Of a stretch of DNA of 64,000 nt, positions 44,577 through 52,778 are shown in pieces. The notes beneath the pieces were generated by a model. It made no database searches, was not told the DNA's origin, and was given only the letters and a program-made list of their open reading frames with translations. Origin of the DNA: Fontisphaera persica (GTDB lineage: Bacteria; Verrucomicrobiota; Verrucomicrobiia; Limisphaerales; Fontisphaeraceae). Each line of letters begins with the position of its first letter. Position 1 is the first letter of the stretch. The stretch covers positions 4,464,001 through 4,528,000 of the forward strand of contig NZ_CP116615.1 of the NCBI RefSeq assembly GCF_024832785.1, written 5' to 3'. A program made the translations under genes and the position numbers.

Positions 44577-46901
44577 TTACGCGCCGCCGGACGAAATGGC
44601 GGGGGTGCGTCGGGGCCGCGCCAGCCAGAGCATGACCAGCGCTGTCAGGCTGGTGATGAGCAAGCCGGCATGGAACCAACGGTCCACATATTTGACTTCG
44701 ATTTGATGTTTGCCCGGCGGCACAGCCAGCGCTTGGAAAGCATGGTTGGCCCGCCAGAGCGGCACGGGCTGACCATCCACGAAGGTCCGCCAGGCAGGGT
44801 AGAAGGATTGGGACACCACCACCAGCGCCGCCGCGGGCGATTCCACGTCGAATTGCAGGCGGTGGGCCTGCACGGCGCGGAGAGTTAGGCGGGCGGGGGC
44901 GGCCTGGGTAACCGTGACCTGGCCGCGCAATTCCTCGGGAAAATAAACCACCTCCGCCGGATTGAAATCCGGTGCGGCCAGCGCGTTCAACAGATGGGTG
45001 GGGGCAAGGAATGCGGCGCGTTGTCCGGCGGTGACGAGGGGCAGGGCGTTGGTGCGAGGCAGGAAATGATTCACGAGGCCGGGAGCGGTCTGGTGGGTCA
45101 CGGCCAGAAAATCCAGCAGGGGTGAGGGCGGTTGGTTGGTATGGACTTTGTAAAAGAGGTCCTCCACGGCGCGCTGCTCGCGGATTTGCAGGGTGGAGGA
45201 GCCGTTGACTTTGGGAATGCGCTCCAGCAGGTTGAGATGCGACCACTGGGCGGTGCGGCGTTCGAGCCAGCGCTCGCGCAAATCGCCGGAGCGCGCGTGC
45301 AGCAGGGATTGCTCGGCTTCGGGGGAGATGAAAATGCGTCCGTCGCCGTGGCGCGGAGGGTTGGATTTCTGCGCCAGTTTCCAGAAGCCCGGCTCGAATA
45401 ATCCCACGGAGAGGTCCGCGAGTTTGACGGGCAGGGTGGGATTTTGGCGGGGCGCGTGGGTCCATAAATCGCCCAGGCAGAGGGTGAGCAGGGCAAGCAC
45501 GGCGAGCCGCGCCAGGCGGGGATGGGTTAAACCCAGGAGAGCCGCCAAAGCTGCCGCGAGCCATGCCAGCCGTGCCCAGGCGTTGCTGCGGGTGATGTCC
45601 GGCTGGTCATAGGTCATGGGGTATTTGGAGGCCAGCGCCACGAGAATCAGGAGCACGGCTGCGGTGACGATGAAGGAGCTGATGGCGCGCATTGTCCACA
45701 CCGGCCTGGCGGAGGAGCTATGGGGGAGGATATCGGCCACGGCATGGGCGGCCAGCAACGGCAGCAAAAAGGCGGGCAACAACACAAACTTGACGGGAAA
45801 ACGCAACACTTCGAGGGGCGGGAAGAGCCATTTTAAGGCCGCGTACAGCCCGCCCTGGTCACCCATCGCCAGCCAATAGGCGGCGAGGGTGAGCGCGGCC
45901 AGGGCGAGGACGCGCCGCTGGCGTCCGAAGGCCACGGCCCACACGGCCAGCACGAGGGGCAGCACGCCGGGATAATAGGAGGAGAGGAAGTTCTGGCCGT
46001 GCTGATAAAAAACTCCCTCCGGCGTTTCAAAACAATGAAACAAGGGCAATACCAAGTTGGCCAAACCCCACACGGGCATGGTCCACTTGGTGACGATGCC
46101 GCCGGCGGCGCGATGCGAATGGGCCAGCAACTCAAAAAATGGGAGTAATTGCACCGCCGCCAAACCTGCGGCCAGCAGGATGATTGCGCCCAGGCGCAGG
46201 AGGATTTTTCCCTGAAAGCCAGGGGCGGCGAAGCAGGCCAGCGCGGCCAGGACGATGATGGCCAGCCAGGTCAAGGCGATTAGTTCCGGCACGCCGGTGA
46301 GGAGCTGGAGGGCAGCGAAGGCGCTGGCGAGGAGGGTGGAGCGGCCGCCATGCTGCCATGCCCGCTCCGCGCTCCAGAGCACCCACGGCATCCAGGCCAG
46401 GGCGGCCACGTAATTGGGCCACATGAGGCAGGAGAAGGTGGCGCCATTGAAGACGTACCACCAGCCGGCGAGGGTGGCGGCGACGGCCTGGCCTGTCCAT
46501 TGGCGGGCCAGAAAATACATGCCCAGTCCCGCCCAGAGCAGATGGGCCAGGCAAAACCATCCCAGACCCTGCGGGAGGGGGAGGGCGAGAAAGAGCCACA
46601 AGCCGGGGTAATAGGCCATTGGCCCCCATTGCGCGGCAAAGGGGGCGCCGCAATTGCTCAGGGGATTCCAGAGGGGAAACTCGCCTTCGGCCAGACTGGC
46701 CTTGAGATGAAACAGACTGGGATACGCCAGCACGCCGTGGTCCCGATAGAAAAAGGCCTCCCATCCGCCGGCAACCCCGGGGAAGCAGAATCCCAGTGCG
46801 GCCAGCAAGGCCAAGGCAAATCCGAAGGGAGACAGCCAGCGCGCCGGAGTGGCGGGGGCGGATTCAAGAGTGCCGTTGTGGGCCATGCGTTGCGCGGCCA
46901 T
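44577..46901 (-). CDS. YfhO-like polytopic membrane protein
   Basis: 774 residues with about a dozen hydrophobic helices in the first 480 residues, then a soluble domain and a final helix (GLLITSLTALVMLWLARPRR). Family-typical patches are FYRDHGVLAYPSLFHLKASL, GEFPLWNPLSNCGAPFAAQW and the C-terminal SQSFYPAWRTFVDGQPVPLW followed by FQALAVPPGKHQIEVKY. YfhO proteins are GT-C-like membrane proteins thought to modify envelope polymers with sugars. It is upstream of the GH38 gene on the same strand. The substrate is unknown. Confidence 0.82.
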   Translation of the reverse strand: MAAQRMAHNGTLESAPATPARWLSPFGFALALLAALGFCFPGVAGGWEAFFYRDHGVLAYPSLFHLKASLAEGEFPLWNPLSNCGAPFAAQWGPMAYYPGLWLFLALPLPQGLGWFCLAHLLWAGLGMYFLARQWTGQAVAATLAGWWYVFNGATFSCLMWPNYVAALAWMPWVLWSAERAWQHGGRSTLLASAFAALQLLTGVPELIALTWLAIIVLAALACFAAPGFQGKILLRLGAIILLAAGLAAVQLLPFFELLAHSHRAAGGIVTKWTMPVWGLANLVLPLFHCFETPEGVFYQHGQNFLSSYYPGVLPLVLAVWAVAFGRQRRVLALAALTLAAYWLAMGDQGGLYAALKWLFPPLEVLRFPVKFVLLPAFLLPLLAAHAVADILPHSSSARPVWTMRAISSFIVTAAVLLILVALASKYPMTYDQPDITRSNAWARLAWLAAALAALLGLTHPRLARLAVLALLTLCLGDLWTHAPRQNPTLPVKLADLSVGLFEPGFWKLAQKSNPPRHGDGRIFISPEAEQSLLHARSGDLRERWLERRTAQWSHLNLLERIPKVNGSSTLQIREQRAVEDLFYKVHTNQPPSPLLDFLAVTHQTAPGLVNHFLPRTNALPLVTAGQRAAFLAPTHLLNALAAPDFNPAEVVYFPEELRGQVTVTQAAPARLTLRAVQAHRLQFDVESPAAALVVVSQSFYPAWRTFVDGQPVPLWRANHAFQALAVPPGKHQIEVKYVDRWFHAGLLITSLTALVMLWLARPRRTPAISSGGA

Positions 46902-47030
46902 TCAAACGGTTGCGCGCGGGAAACTCAATCAGAAACGGCGCGCGGAATGGCGAGCCTGCGAGGTTGCGCGCGGCTGGTGGGAGGAGCGGCGAGTGGAGCC
47001 GGGGCCGCCGGAGGCGGGTTGATGGCGGCG

Positions 47031-48026
47031 TTAGATTTCCACGTGCGGCGTGTGGTATTTGGCGAAGAGCAGCTTGGTGCGAGCGGCCGTGAGCGCCATG
47101 ATTAATTCATCGTAGGTCTGGAAACGGTCCACGGGGCTTTTGGCCAGCATGCGCATGATGGCTTCGGAGGTGGCATGGGTGACGTCCGGCACCACCTGGT
47201 CGGGGGGGGTGGCCTCCATGCTGACGTGCGCCATGAGGATGGCGTCATCGGACTCGGCTTCAAAGGGGACGTGGCCGGTCAAACCGTGATACAAGGTGGC
47301 GCCCAGACTGTACATGTCGGAGAGGAAAGTCTCGCCCTGGCGCTGGATTTTTTCGGGGGCGACATAGCGCACGGTGCCCCAGATGGTGCCGTCGTGGGCG
47401 AGGTTGACATCTGCGCTGCCGGCCAGGCCGAAATCAATCAGCTTTGGCTCGCCTTCGGCGTTGAAGAGAATGTTGCCGGGTTTGATGTCGCGATGGAGCA
47501 AGCCGTGTTTGAGGGCAGTGTCGAGCGCCGAGGCGACCTTGATGCCGATGTCCAGGATGGACAGCTCCGGCAGGCGGGATTCCTTTTCGATGCGCTGGTC
47601 CATGCTGCCGCAATCGGCCAGCTCCATGACGAGGTAATATTGGTCTTCGTACTGGTCGAAGGTGTAAACGTGGATGATGTTGGTGTGGTTGAGGGCGGCG
47701 CAGGTGCGGGCTTCACGGATGAAGTTTTGGAGGGACTCGTTGTCATTGACCAGCTCCTTGCGCATGAGCTTGACGGCGACCTGGCGTTCGAGCATGAGAT
47801 CGTGGGCGCGGTACACGGTGCCCATGCCGCCGCTGCCGATGATGCTTTGCAACTCGAACTGGCGCAGGCGCACGGGCACCATGACGGGATGTCCGCACTT
47901 GGAGCAGGGGACGGTTTCAAAGGGGGCCAACTGCCCGTTGATGAAAACCTTGGCGCGACATCCCCCGCACTCCACCATGCGCAATTTGGTGGAGGCTTTG
48001 GTCTCAACTTTGCCAGCCACAGCCAT
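47031..48026 (-). CDS. Serine/threonine protein kinase with N-terminal zinc ribbon
   Basis: 331 residues from the ATG at 48026. A zinc-ribbon-like segment (C20-x2-C23 and C41-x2-C44) precedes a Hanks-type kinase domain. Motifs are the glycine loop IGSGGMGTVYRAHD, lysine in AVKLM, catalytic loop LLHRDIKPGNILF, DFG in LIDFGLAG, and VRYVAPEKIQ. There is no transmembrane helix and no PASTA or other C-terminal sensor, so it is probably soluble. The zinc ribbon may be the sensor or docking part. All catalytic residues appear intact. Confidence 0.93.
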   Translation of the reverse strand: MAVAGKVETKASTKLRMVECGGCRAKVFINGQLAPFETVPCSKCGHPVMVPVRLRQFELQSIIGSGGMGTVYRAHDLMLERQVAVKLMRKELVNDNESLQNFIREARTCAALNHTNIIHVYTFDQYEDQYYLVMELADCGSMDQRIEKESRLPELSILDIGIKVASALDTALKHGLLHRDIKPGNILFNAEGEPKLIDFGLAGSADVNLAHDGTIWGTVRYVAPEKIQRQGETFLSDMYSLGATLYHGLTGHVPFEAESDDAILMAHVSMEATPPDQVVPDVTHATSEAIMRMLAKSPVDRFQTYDELIMALTAARTKLLFAKYHTPHVEI

Positions 48027-48264
48027 AACCACTGCTTACGGAGCATTTTCCGTACCGTAAGGAAGTTTAGGCACGGGACGGCGAATATCGCCAGCGGAAA
48101 TTTCTGCGGATTTCCAGCGTGGGAAAACCTGCCTAAAAGCCACGGGGACAGATGCTTGGGTGTGGTCCGGGCAGCGGCTGAGAGCTTGGGCTTGCGCGCC
48201 GGGTTCATCCATTTGTAACATGCTCATGCTTGTCAGCCAGTTACCGCAGCCGTTAAATGAGCTT

Positions 48265-48750
48265 ATGAAAATTTACCTCTTGCGCCATGCGGAAGCAGCG
48301 GAAGGCACGCCGGATGCGGAGCGGCCATTGACGCGGAAAGGCATTTTGCAAAGCAAGGCGATGGGCCAGTTTCTGGCGGCTCGCGGAGTGAAGTTTGACG
48401 CCGCGTTTACCAGTCCGCTGGTGCGCGCCGTGGAGACGGCCGAGCTGGTGCTGGAGGAAATGCAGGGAAAGAAAAAAGGGGTGAAGTTGCAGAAAACGGA
48501 ACATTTGCTGAACGAGTGCAGCACGCGCGAGTTTGAGGCGTGGCTGAAGGAGCTGGCCGGGTTCAACAAAGTGCTCATGGTGGGGCACAATCCTTCGCTG
48601 TCCTTGCACCTGGCGCGCCTGTTGCACACGCATTCTCCAGTGGCGGTGACCCTGCCCAAGGGGGCGTTGGCAGTGGTCCGGCTTGAGGGCGGGCAGGCGG
48701 TGCTCAAGCTGTTCCTTACGCCCAAGCAGACGGGATTGATGGAGGAATAG
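48265..48750 (+). CDS. sixA: Phosphohistidine phosphatase SixA-like
   Basis: 161 residues from the ATG at 48265, the point where similarity begins (MKIYLLRHAEAAEGTPDAER). The histidine-phosphatase fold has the catalytic LRHAEA, FTSPLVRAVETAELV and the second His in VLMVGHNPSLSLHLARLL. SixA removes phosphate from histidines of phosphorelay or PTS proteins. It is divergent from the kinase gene. An upstream in-frame ATG at 48160 adds a non-conserved leader. Confidence 0.9.
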   Translation: MKIYLLRHAEAAEGTPDAERPLTRKGILQSKAMGQFLAARGVKFDAAFTSPLVRAVETAELVLEEMQGKKKGVKLQKTEHLLNECSTREFEAWLKELAGFNKVLMVGHNPSLSLHLARLLHTHSPVAVTLPKGALAVVRLEGGQAVLKLFLTPKQTGLMEE

Positions 48751-49180
48751 CGGTCAGGGAAGGGTTGGCGTTACGCTGATTTAGTTGATAGACGGCAGGG
48801 GGTGGCTCTCACGGGTGGGGCGGCAAGTCGGTGAGTGGGTGAATCCGGCGGTGCTTTGGCTCAGTTTTTCCGCATGGCGGGCGTAGGATACGTCTCTGCC
48901 CATTGGGCGGTGGCGGCATTCGAGAAGCAGAGGAATGACTTCCCTTCGGCGGGACGCCGAAGGGCACACGCCAGAGGCGTGTGCTCCCCGAGACCTTCAA
49001 TCCCCACCAATTTTTTCAGTCCCATAGGGGCGACATGAAAACCTTTTACCACGAAGGGGTAGAGGGAAAAGGGAGCAGAGCGCGTGAAAGGGAAAAATAA
49101 ACCACGAATGAACACGAATGGACACGAATGTTGAACAGAAGGAAACGAAGAGAACGAAGAGTGAGAAGAGGCCCCTCACC
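48751..49180. repeat. Gene-free region with palindromes and 10-bp direct repeats
   Basis: No credible gene here. CCCTTCGGCG (48942-48951) and CGCCGAAGGG (48955-48964) pair over the triplet GGA. Directly adjacent, GCACACGCC (48964-48972) and GGCGTGTGC (48976-48984) pair over AGA. At 49101-49130 there are three head-to-tail 10-bp units ending in ACACGAATG or CCACGAATG. Short open frames such as 48861-49115 and 48997-49182 are by-products of this repeated sequence. Confidence 0.65.
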
Positions 49181-49834
49181 AAATGAAAGATTGATGCGCG
49201 GCCTGGTGTTCCGAAGCGCGTTCGCTTAAGCCTGGCAATTCTGCAATCACGGAGCCGGGAGGCTCCGTGAACTCGCAGGCGGGACGCCTGCGCTACATCC
49301 CCTCACCCTGGACCTCTCCCCGGGGGGAGAGGGAGGAGTTGTAGCTGCGCAGATTATGCTGCTCTTGGCTTTTTGGCCTGCGGGACGCCTGCGCATGTCA
49401 AATGAAAGATTGATGCGCGGCCTGGTGTTTTTGAAGCGCGTTCGCTTAAGCCTGGCAATTCTGCAATCACGGAGCCGGGAGGCTCCGTGAACTCGCAGGC
49501 GGGACGCCTGCGCTACATCCCGTCACCCTGGCCCTCTCCCCGGGGGGAGAGGGGGGTGTAGCTGCGCGGATTATGCTGCTCTTGGCTTTTTGGCCTGCGG
49601 GACGCCTGTGCCTGGCAAATGAAAGATTGATGCGCGGCCTGGTGTTTTTGAAGCGCGTTCGCTTAAGCCTGGCAATTCTGCAATCACGGAGCCGGGAGGC
49701 TCCGTGAACTCGCAGGCGGGACGCCTGCGCTACATCCCGTCACCTTGGACCTCTCCCCGGGGGGAGAGGGAGGAGTTGTAGCTGCGCGGATTATGCTGCT
49801 CTTGGCTTCTTAGCCTGCGGGACGCAGGCCAGAC
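49181..49834. repeat. Three tandem copies of a repeat of about 218 bp
   Basis: Near-identical units lie at 49181-49399, 49400-49616 and 49617-49834, each starting AAATGAAAGATTGATGCGCG. Each unit contains three hairpins, in copy 1 as follows. ACGGAGCC/GGCTCCGT pairs at 49249-49268. CGCAGGCG-GGA-CGCCTGCG pairs at 49274-49292. CCTCTCCCC/GGGGAGAGG pairs at 49313-49332. Copies differ by a few substitutions and small indels. No open frame spans a unit. The structure fits a REP/MITE-like non-coding element amplified in tandem. Confidence 0.9.
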
Positions 49835-49860
49835 TCGCAGGCGGGACGCCTGCGCTACAT
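49833..49860. repeat. Partial fourth repeat copy overlapping a stop codon
   Basis: The 28 bp from ACTCGCAGGCGGGACGCCTG to CTACAT repeat the middle of the 218-bp unit, including its GGA-loop palindrome. The final bases provide the last Met codon and the TAG stop of the minus-strand Pro-rich gene (49855-51303). Confidence 0.8.
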
Positions 49861-51303
49861 GCTTGGCGGGTGGTCTTTGTTTTCCTTGGCGGGCAGGTGG
49901 CGGCGTTCGCGTTCCATGGACTGGGTAATCAGGCTGGGGGCGGGCGCCGGGCGGGTGCGGCGATGCCATACCACCGCCAGCCATACGGCCAGCGCGAGCA
50001 GTCCTGCGCCGGCTGCCAGGAGGCCATAGGGGGTGGGTGAGGGTTGTGGCACCACGGCTATGGTTGGCGCTGGCGCGGCAGTCGAGGCGGTGTTGGTGGG
50101 GGGGGTGGGGGTGGTTTCAGGGGTTTCGACTTTTGGGGTCTTGGAAGTGGGTGGCGCCGGCTGGGGTGGCGGCTCGGGCGAAGCAGGTTTTGGTGATGTT
50201 TCTGTGCCGGGCGGGGCCGCTGGGGTTTGCGTGGTTACGACGGGGAGATTGCCGGGCGGGGTCACTGCGGTCACTCCGGGGGTGCTGGCGGAGGGAGGCG
50301 ATTTGGGCGGCTCGGACAGCGCCGGGGTGGGCGGTGGCTGGGGTGGACGGGTTGGGTTTTCGGTGGTGAGTTGGGCGGTGGTTTGGGTGGTACCCACGGA
50401 GGGAGGTGGGGCTGGTGCTGGCGGCTTGGGGGCTGGTGGTTCCGGTTTTTCTGTAGCTGGCGGCTTTTGTGGCTGCGCGATGGTGACGGGCGGAGGCGGA
50501 GGCGCTACGGGTGGTTTGGCCTGAGCGGTCGCATTAGTGGCGGGCGGAGGAGGGGGGGTGACGGTTGCCGTTTGGGCATGGGTCACCTGCGCGGGGGGCG
50601 GCGAGGTTTGAACTACAGCAGGTGGCGGCGTCGCGGGTGGAGGCTTGGGGGGCGCGGGCGGCTCGGGCATCCGGGCCACCAGGCGCGTGGGGGCGGGAGG
50701 TTCGGCGGCGCCCACAGCCCAATCCACGAGCTGGCCGCGTTCGGCCACGAGGGCGATGATGCAAATGCTGCGGCGCTCGCGCCAGGTTTCCGCGTGTTGG
50801 CGGAGCACGGCATTGATGTCGGCGTCAAAGGGTGTGCCCAGCATGGGGTAAGCGCCGGAAACGACGAGGTAAAGGTGGAGGTTGCGCTCTTCGCGGACGG
50901 CCTGCTGGAGGATGGCCAGGACGAGGTCAAATCTGGGCTTTTTCTCGAACTTGTATTTTTGCAGGTACAGGAAGGCGAGGTTGCTGATGGGGCGGCTGCG
51001 GGCCGGGTCCCAGGTTTTGCGGGTATAGCCCACGGGGTCTATTTGTTCGTGAAAGGGGAGGATGCTGAAGAGGTCGCCCGCCTGCATGCGGCCGCCGCAG
51101 CCGCGCTCGATGAGGTCGGCCACGGCGAGGGCGACGCGTTCAGAAATGGGTGCAGTGAGGGCGGAGGCTTCGACGAGGAAAAGGTATTTGGCGGGGGTTG
51201 GCGATGGGGGCGCGGGGGCGGGGGCGGCCGCGGCGGCGGCCAGCCAGCTCATGCCCACCAGGAGCCAAACGCTTGCCTGCCGGATGTATTGTGGAATGGT
51301 CAT
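49855..51303 (-). CDS. Exported Pro-rich protein with C-terminal membrane anchor
   Basis: 482 residues from the ATG at 51303, preceded by GAGGCAGCC, with a signal helix (ASVWLLVGMSWLAAAAAAPA). A folded domain of about 190 residues follows (YLFLVEASALTAPISERVAL, LHLYLVVSGAYPMLGTPFDA, ICIIALVAERGQLVDW), whose alternating strands and helices recall a von Willebrand A-like fold without a clear MIDAS. A Pro/Thr/Ala-rich low-complexity region of about 210 residues leads to a membrane helix (GLLAAGAGLLALAVWLAVVW) and a basic tail. The last codon and stop lie in a repeat element, so the original C-terminus may have been longer. Function unknown. Confidence 0.7.
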   Translation of the reverse strand: MTIPQYIRQASVWLLVGMSWLAAAAAAPAPAPPSPTPAKYLFLVEASALTAPISERVALAVADLIERGCGGRMQAGDLFSILPFHEQIDPVGYTRKTWDPARSRPISNLAFLYLQKYKFEKKPRFDLVLAILQQAVREERNLHLYLVVSGAYPMLGTPFDADINAVLRQHAETWRERRSICIIALVAERGQLVDWAVGAAEPPAPTRLVARMPEPPAPPKPPPATPPPAVVQTSPPPAQVTHAQTATVTPPPPPATNATAQAKPPVAPPPPPVTIAQPQKPPATEKPEPPAPKPPAPAPPPSVGTTQTTAQLTTENPTRPPQPPPTPALSEPPKSPPSASTPGVTAVTPPGNLPVVTTQTPAAPPGTETSPKPASPEPPPQPAPPTSKTPKVETPETTPTPPTNTASTAAPAPTIAVVPQPSPTPYGLLAAGAGLLALAVWLAVVWHRRTRPAPAPSLITQSMERERRHLPAKENKDHPPSM

Positions 51304-51617
51304 GGCTGCCTCTTCGGGGGCTGCACGCGGCCACCCTACAACCAAGCGGCTGGCAATGCAATCATCGTCTGCGAGGGCGGGGTGGGCCGGCAGAGGGGGA
51401 TGGTGGGTGCGTCCGTGGGGTGTGGGTGGGCGGGTTTGCGCAAGGGCGGGCGCGATAATTAGGTAAAAAGATGCACAAAAAATGTGTTTTCAAGGCCAGC
51501 TAATCGTATAGACTGCGCGTGATTTGGGGTACGCCCGGGCGTCTGGCGGATGGCCTGCATGGCCGATACGCTCTGGGGGACAAGCCCCGCCTAACATGAA
51601 CCGATGGACATTGGACT
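51304..51617. other. Intergenic region before class I aldolase
   Basis: No gene seen. Around 51470-51515 the sequence becomes AT-rich. A weak promoter-like pair, TGTTTT (51485-51490) and TATAGA (51507-51512) with a 16-bp spacer, could serve the aldolase gene about 100 bp downstream. CACA-AAAAA-TGTG lies just before it. Confidence 0.3.
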
Positions 51618-52673
51618 ATGAACTCGAAAATTCTTGAACTGCTGGGCAGCGATGCGGATTACCTGTTGAAACACGAGTGCAAGACGGTGTGCAAATCGAA
51701 GTTGCACCTGCCCGGCCCGGACTTTGTGGATCGCATTTTTGCGCCCACGGATCGCAACCCGCAGGTGCTGTGCGCGCTGCAGCGGATGTTCAACACCGGG
51801 CGTCTGGCGGGGACGGGTTATCTTTCCATTTTGCCGGTGGACCAGGGGATAGAGCACTCGGCGGGCGCGAGTTTTGCGCCGAATCCGGATTACTTTGACC
51901 CGGAAAACATTGTGAAGCTGGCGATTGAGGGGGGCTGCAACGCGGTGGCGTCCACGCTGGGGGTGTTGGGGATGTGCTCGCGGAAATACGCGCACAAGAT
52001 ACCGTTCATGGTGAAGCTGAATCACAATGAGCTGATGACCTATCCGAACAAGTTTGACCAGGTGTATTTTGCGCAGGTGGAGCAGGCATGGAACATGGGG
52101 GCGTGCGCGGTGGGGGCCACGATTTACTTTGGCTCGCCGGAGTCCACGCGGCAAATTGTGGAAACGAGCATTGCCTTCAAACGCGCGCACGAGCTGGGGA
52201 TGGCGACTGTTTTGTGGTGCTATCTGCGGAATAACGCCTTCAAGAAAGACAAAGATTATCATGTGGCGGCGGATCTCACGGCGCAGGCCAATCATCTGGG
52301 CGTCACCATTGAGGCGGACATCATCAAGCAGAAGCTGCCGGAGTGCAACGGCGGGTACAACGTGCTTGAGAAGTACGGCAAGACGCACAAGCTGGTGTAC
52401 GAGAAGCTGACCACGGACCATCCAATTGATCTGACGCGTTATCAGGTGGTCAATTGCTACATGGGCCGGGCGGGGCTGATCAACTCGGGCGGTGAATCCA
52501 AGGGGGCGGGCGATTTGGCCGCCGCCGTGAAGACGGCCGTCATCAACAAGCGCGCGGGCGGCATGGGGTTGATTTCCGGGCGCAAAGCCTTCCAACGCCC
52601 CATGAAAGAGGGCGTGGAATTGCTGAATGCCATTCAGGACGTGTACCTGGACAAGGATATTACCGTGGCCTGA
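51618..52673 (+). CDS. fbaB: Class I fructose-bisphosphate aldolase (archaeal/DhnA type)
   Basis: 351 residues of the archaeal-type class I aldolase family. Patches include [40 protein letters not shown], the lysine-bearing [34 protein letters not shown] and the C-terminal [20 protein letters not shown]. It cleaves fructose 1,6-bisphosphate through a Schiff base and acts in glycolysis and gluconeogenesis. The gene is monocistronic, with a strong terminator behind it. Confidence 0.92.
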   Translation: MNSKILELLGSDADYLLKHECKTVCKSKLHLPGPDFVDRIFAPTDRNPQVLCALQRMFNTGRLAGTGYLSILPVDQGIEHSAGASFAPNPDYFDPENIVKLAIEGGCNAVASTLGVLGMCSRKYAHKIPFMVKLNHNELMTYPNKFDQVYFAQVEQAWNMGACAVGATIYFGSPESTRQIVETSIAFKRAHELGMATVLWCYLRNNAFKKDKDYHVAADLTAQANHLGVTIEADIIKQKLPECNGGYNVLEKYGKTHKLVYEKLTTDHPIDLTRYQVVNCYMGRAGLINSGGESKGAGDLAAAVKTAVINKRAGGMGLISGRKAFQRPMKEGVELLNAIQDVYLDKDITVA

Positions 52674-52700
52674 GGGGCGTTATTTCAAGCCAAAGCACGA

Positions 52701-52733
52701 CGAGGACCGGGGCTGCCGGTCCTCGTTTTTTTT
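52701..52733 (+). terminator. Rho-independent terminator of aldolase gene
   Basis: CGAGGACCGG (52701-52710) and CCGGTCCTCG (52716-52725) form a 10-bp perfect stem with a 5-nt loop, followed by eight T (52726-52733). Confidence 0.95.
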
Positions 52734-52778
52734 GCCTGGGGGAGAGGGGGCGGGCTGGTGAGAAAGACAGGGGGGTGG

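Noticed and set aside
44458-45564. N-terminal extension of the GH38 frame
   Set aside because: Runs antisense to the YfhO-like gene, is Arg/Pro/Ala-rich, and precedes a clear signal peptide at 44457.
48861-49182. Short minus-strand frames encoding segments such as FVSIRVHSWF
   Set aside because: Arise from the ACACGAATG direct repeats and palindromes; no ribosome-binding site or conserved domain.
49181-49834. CRISPR array
   Set aside because: Units are about 218 bp and directly abutting, with no variable spacers and no cas genes.
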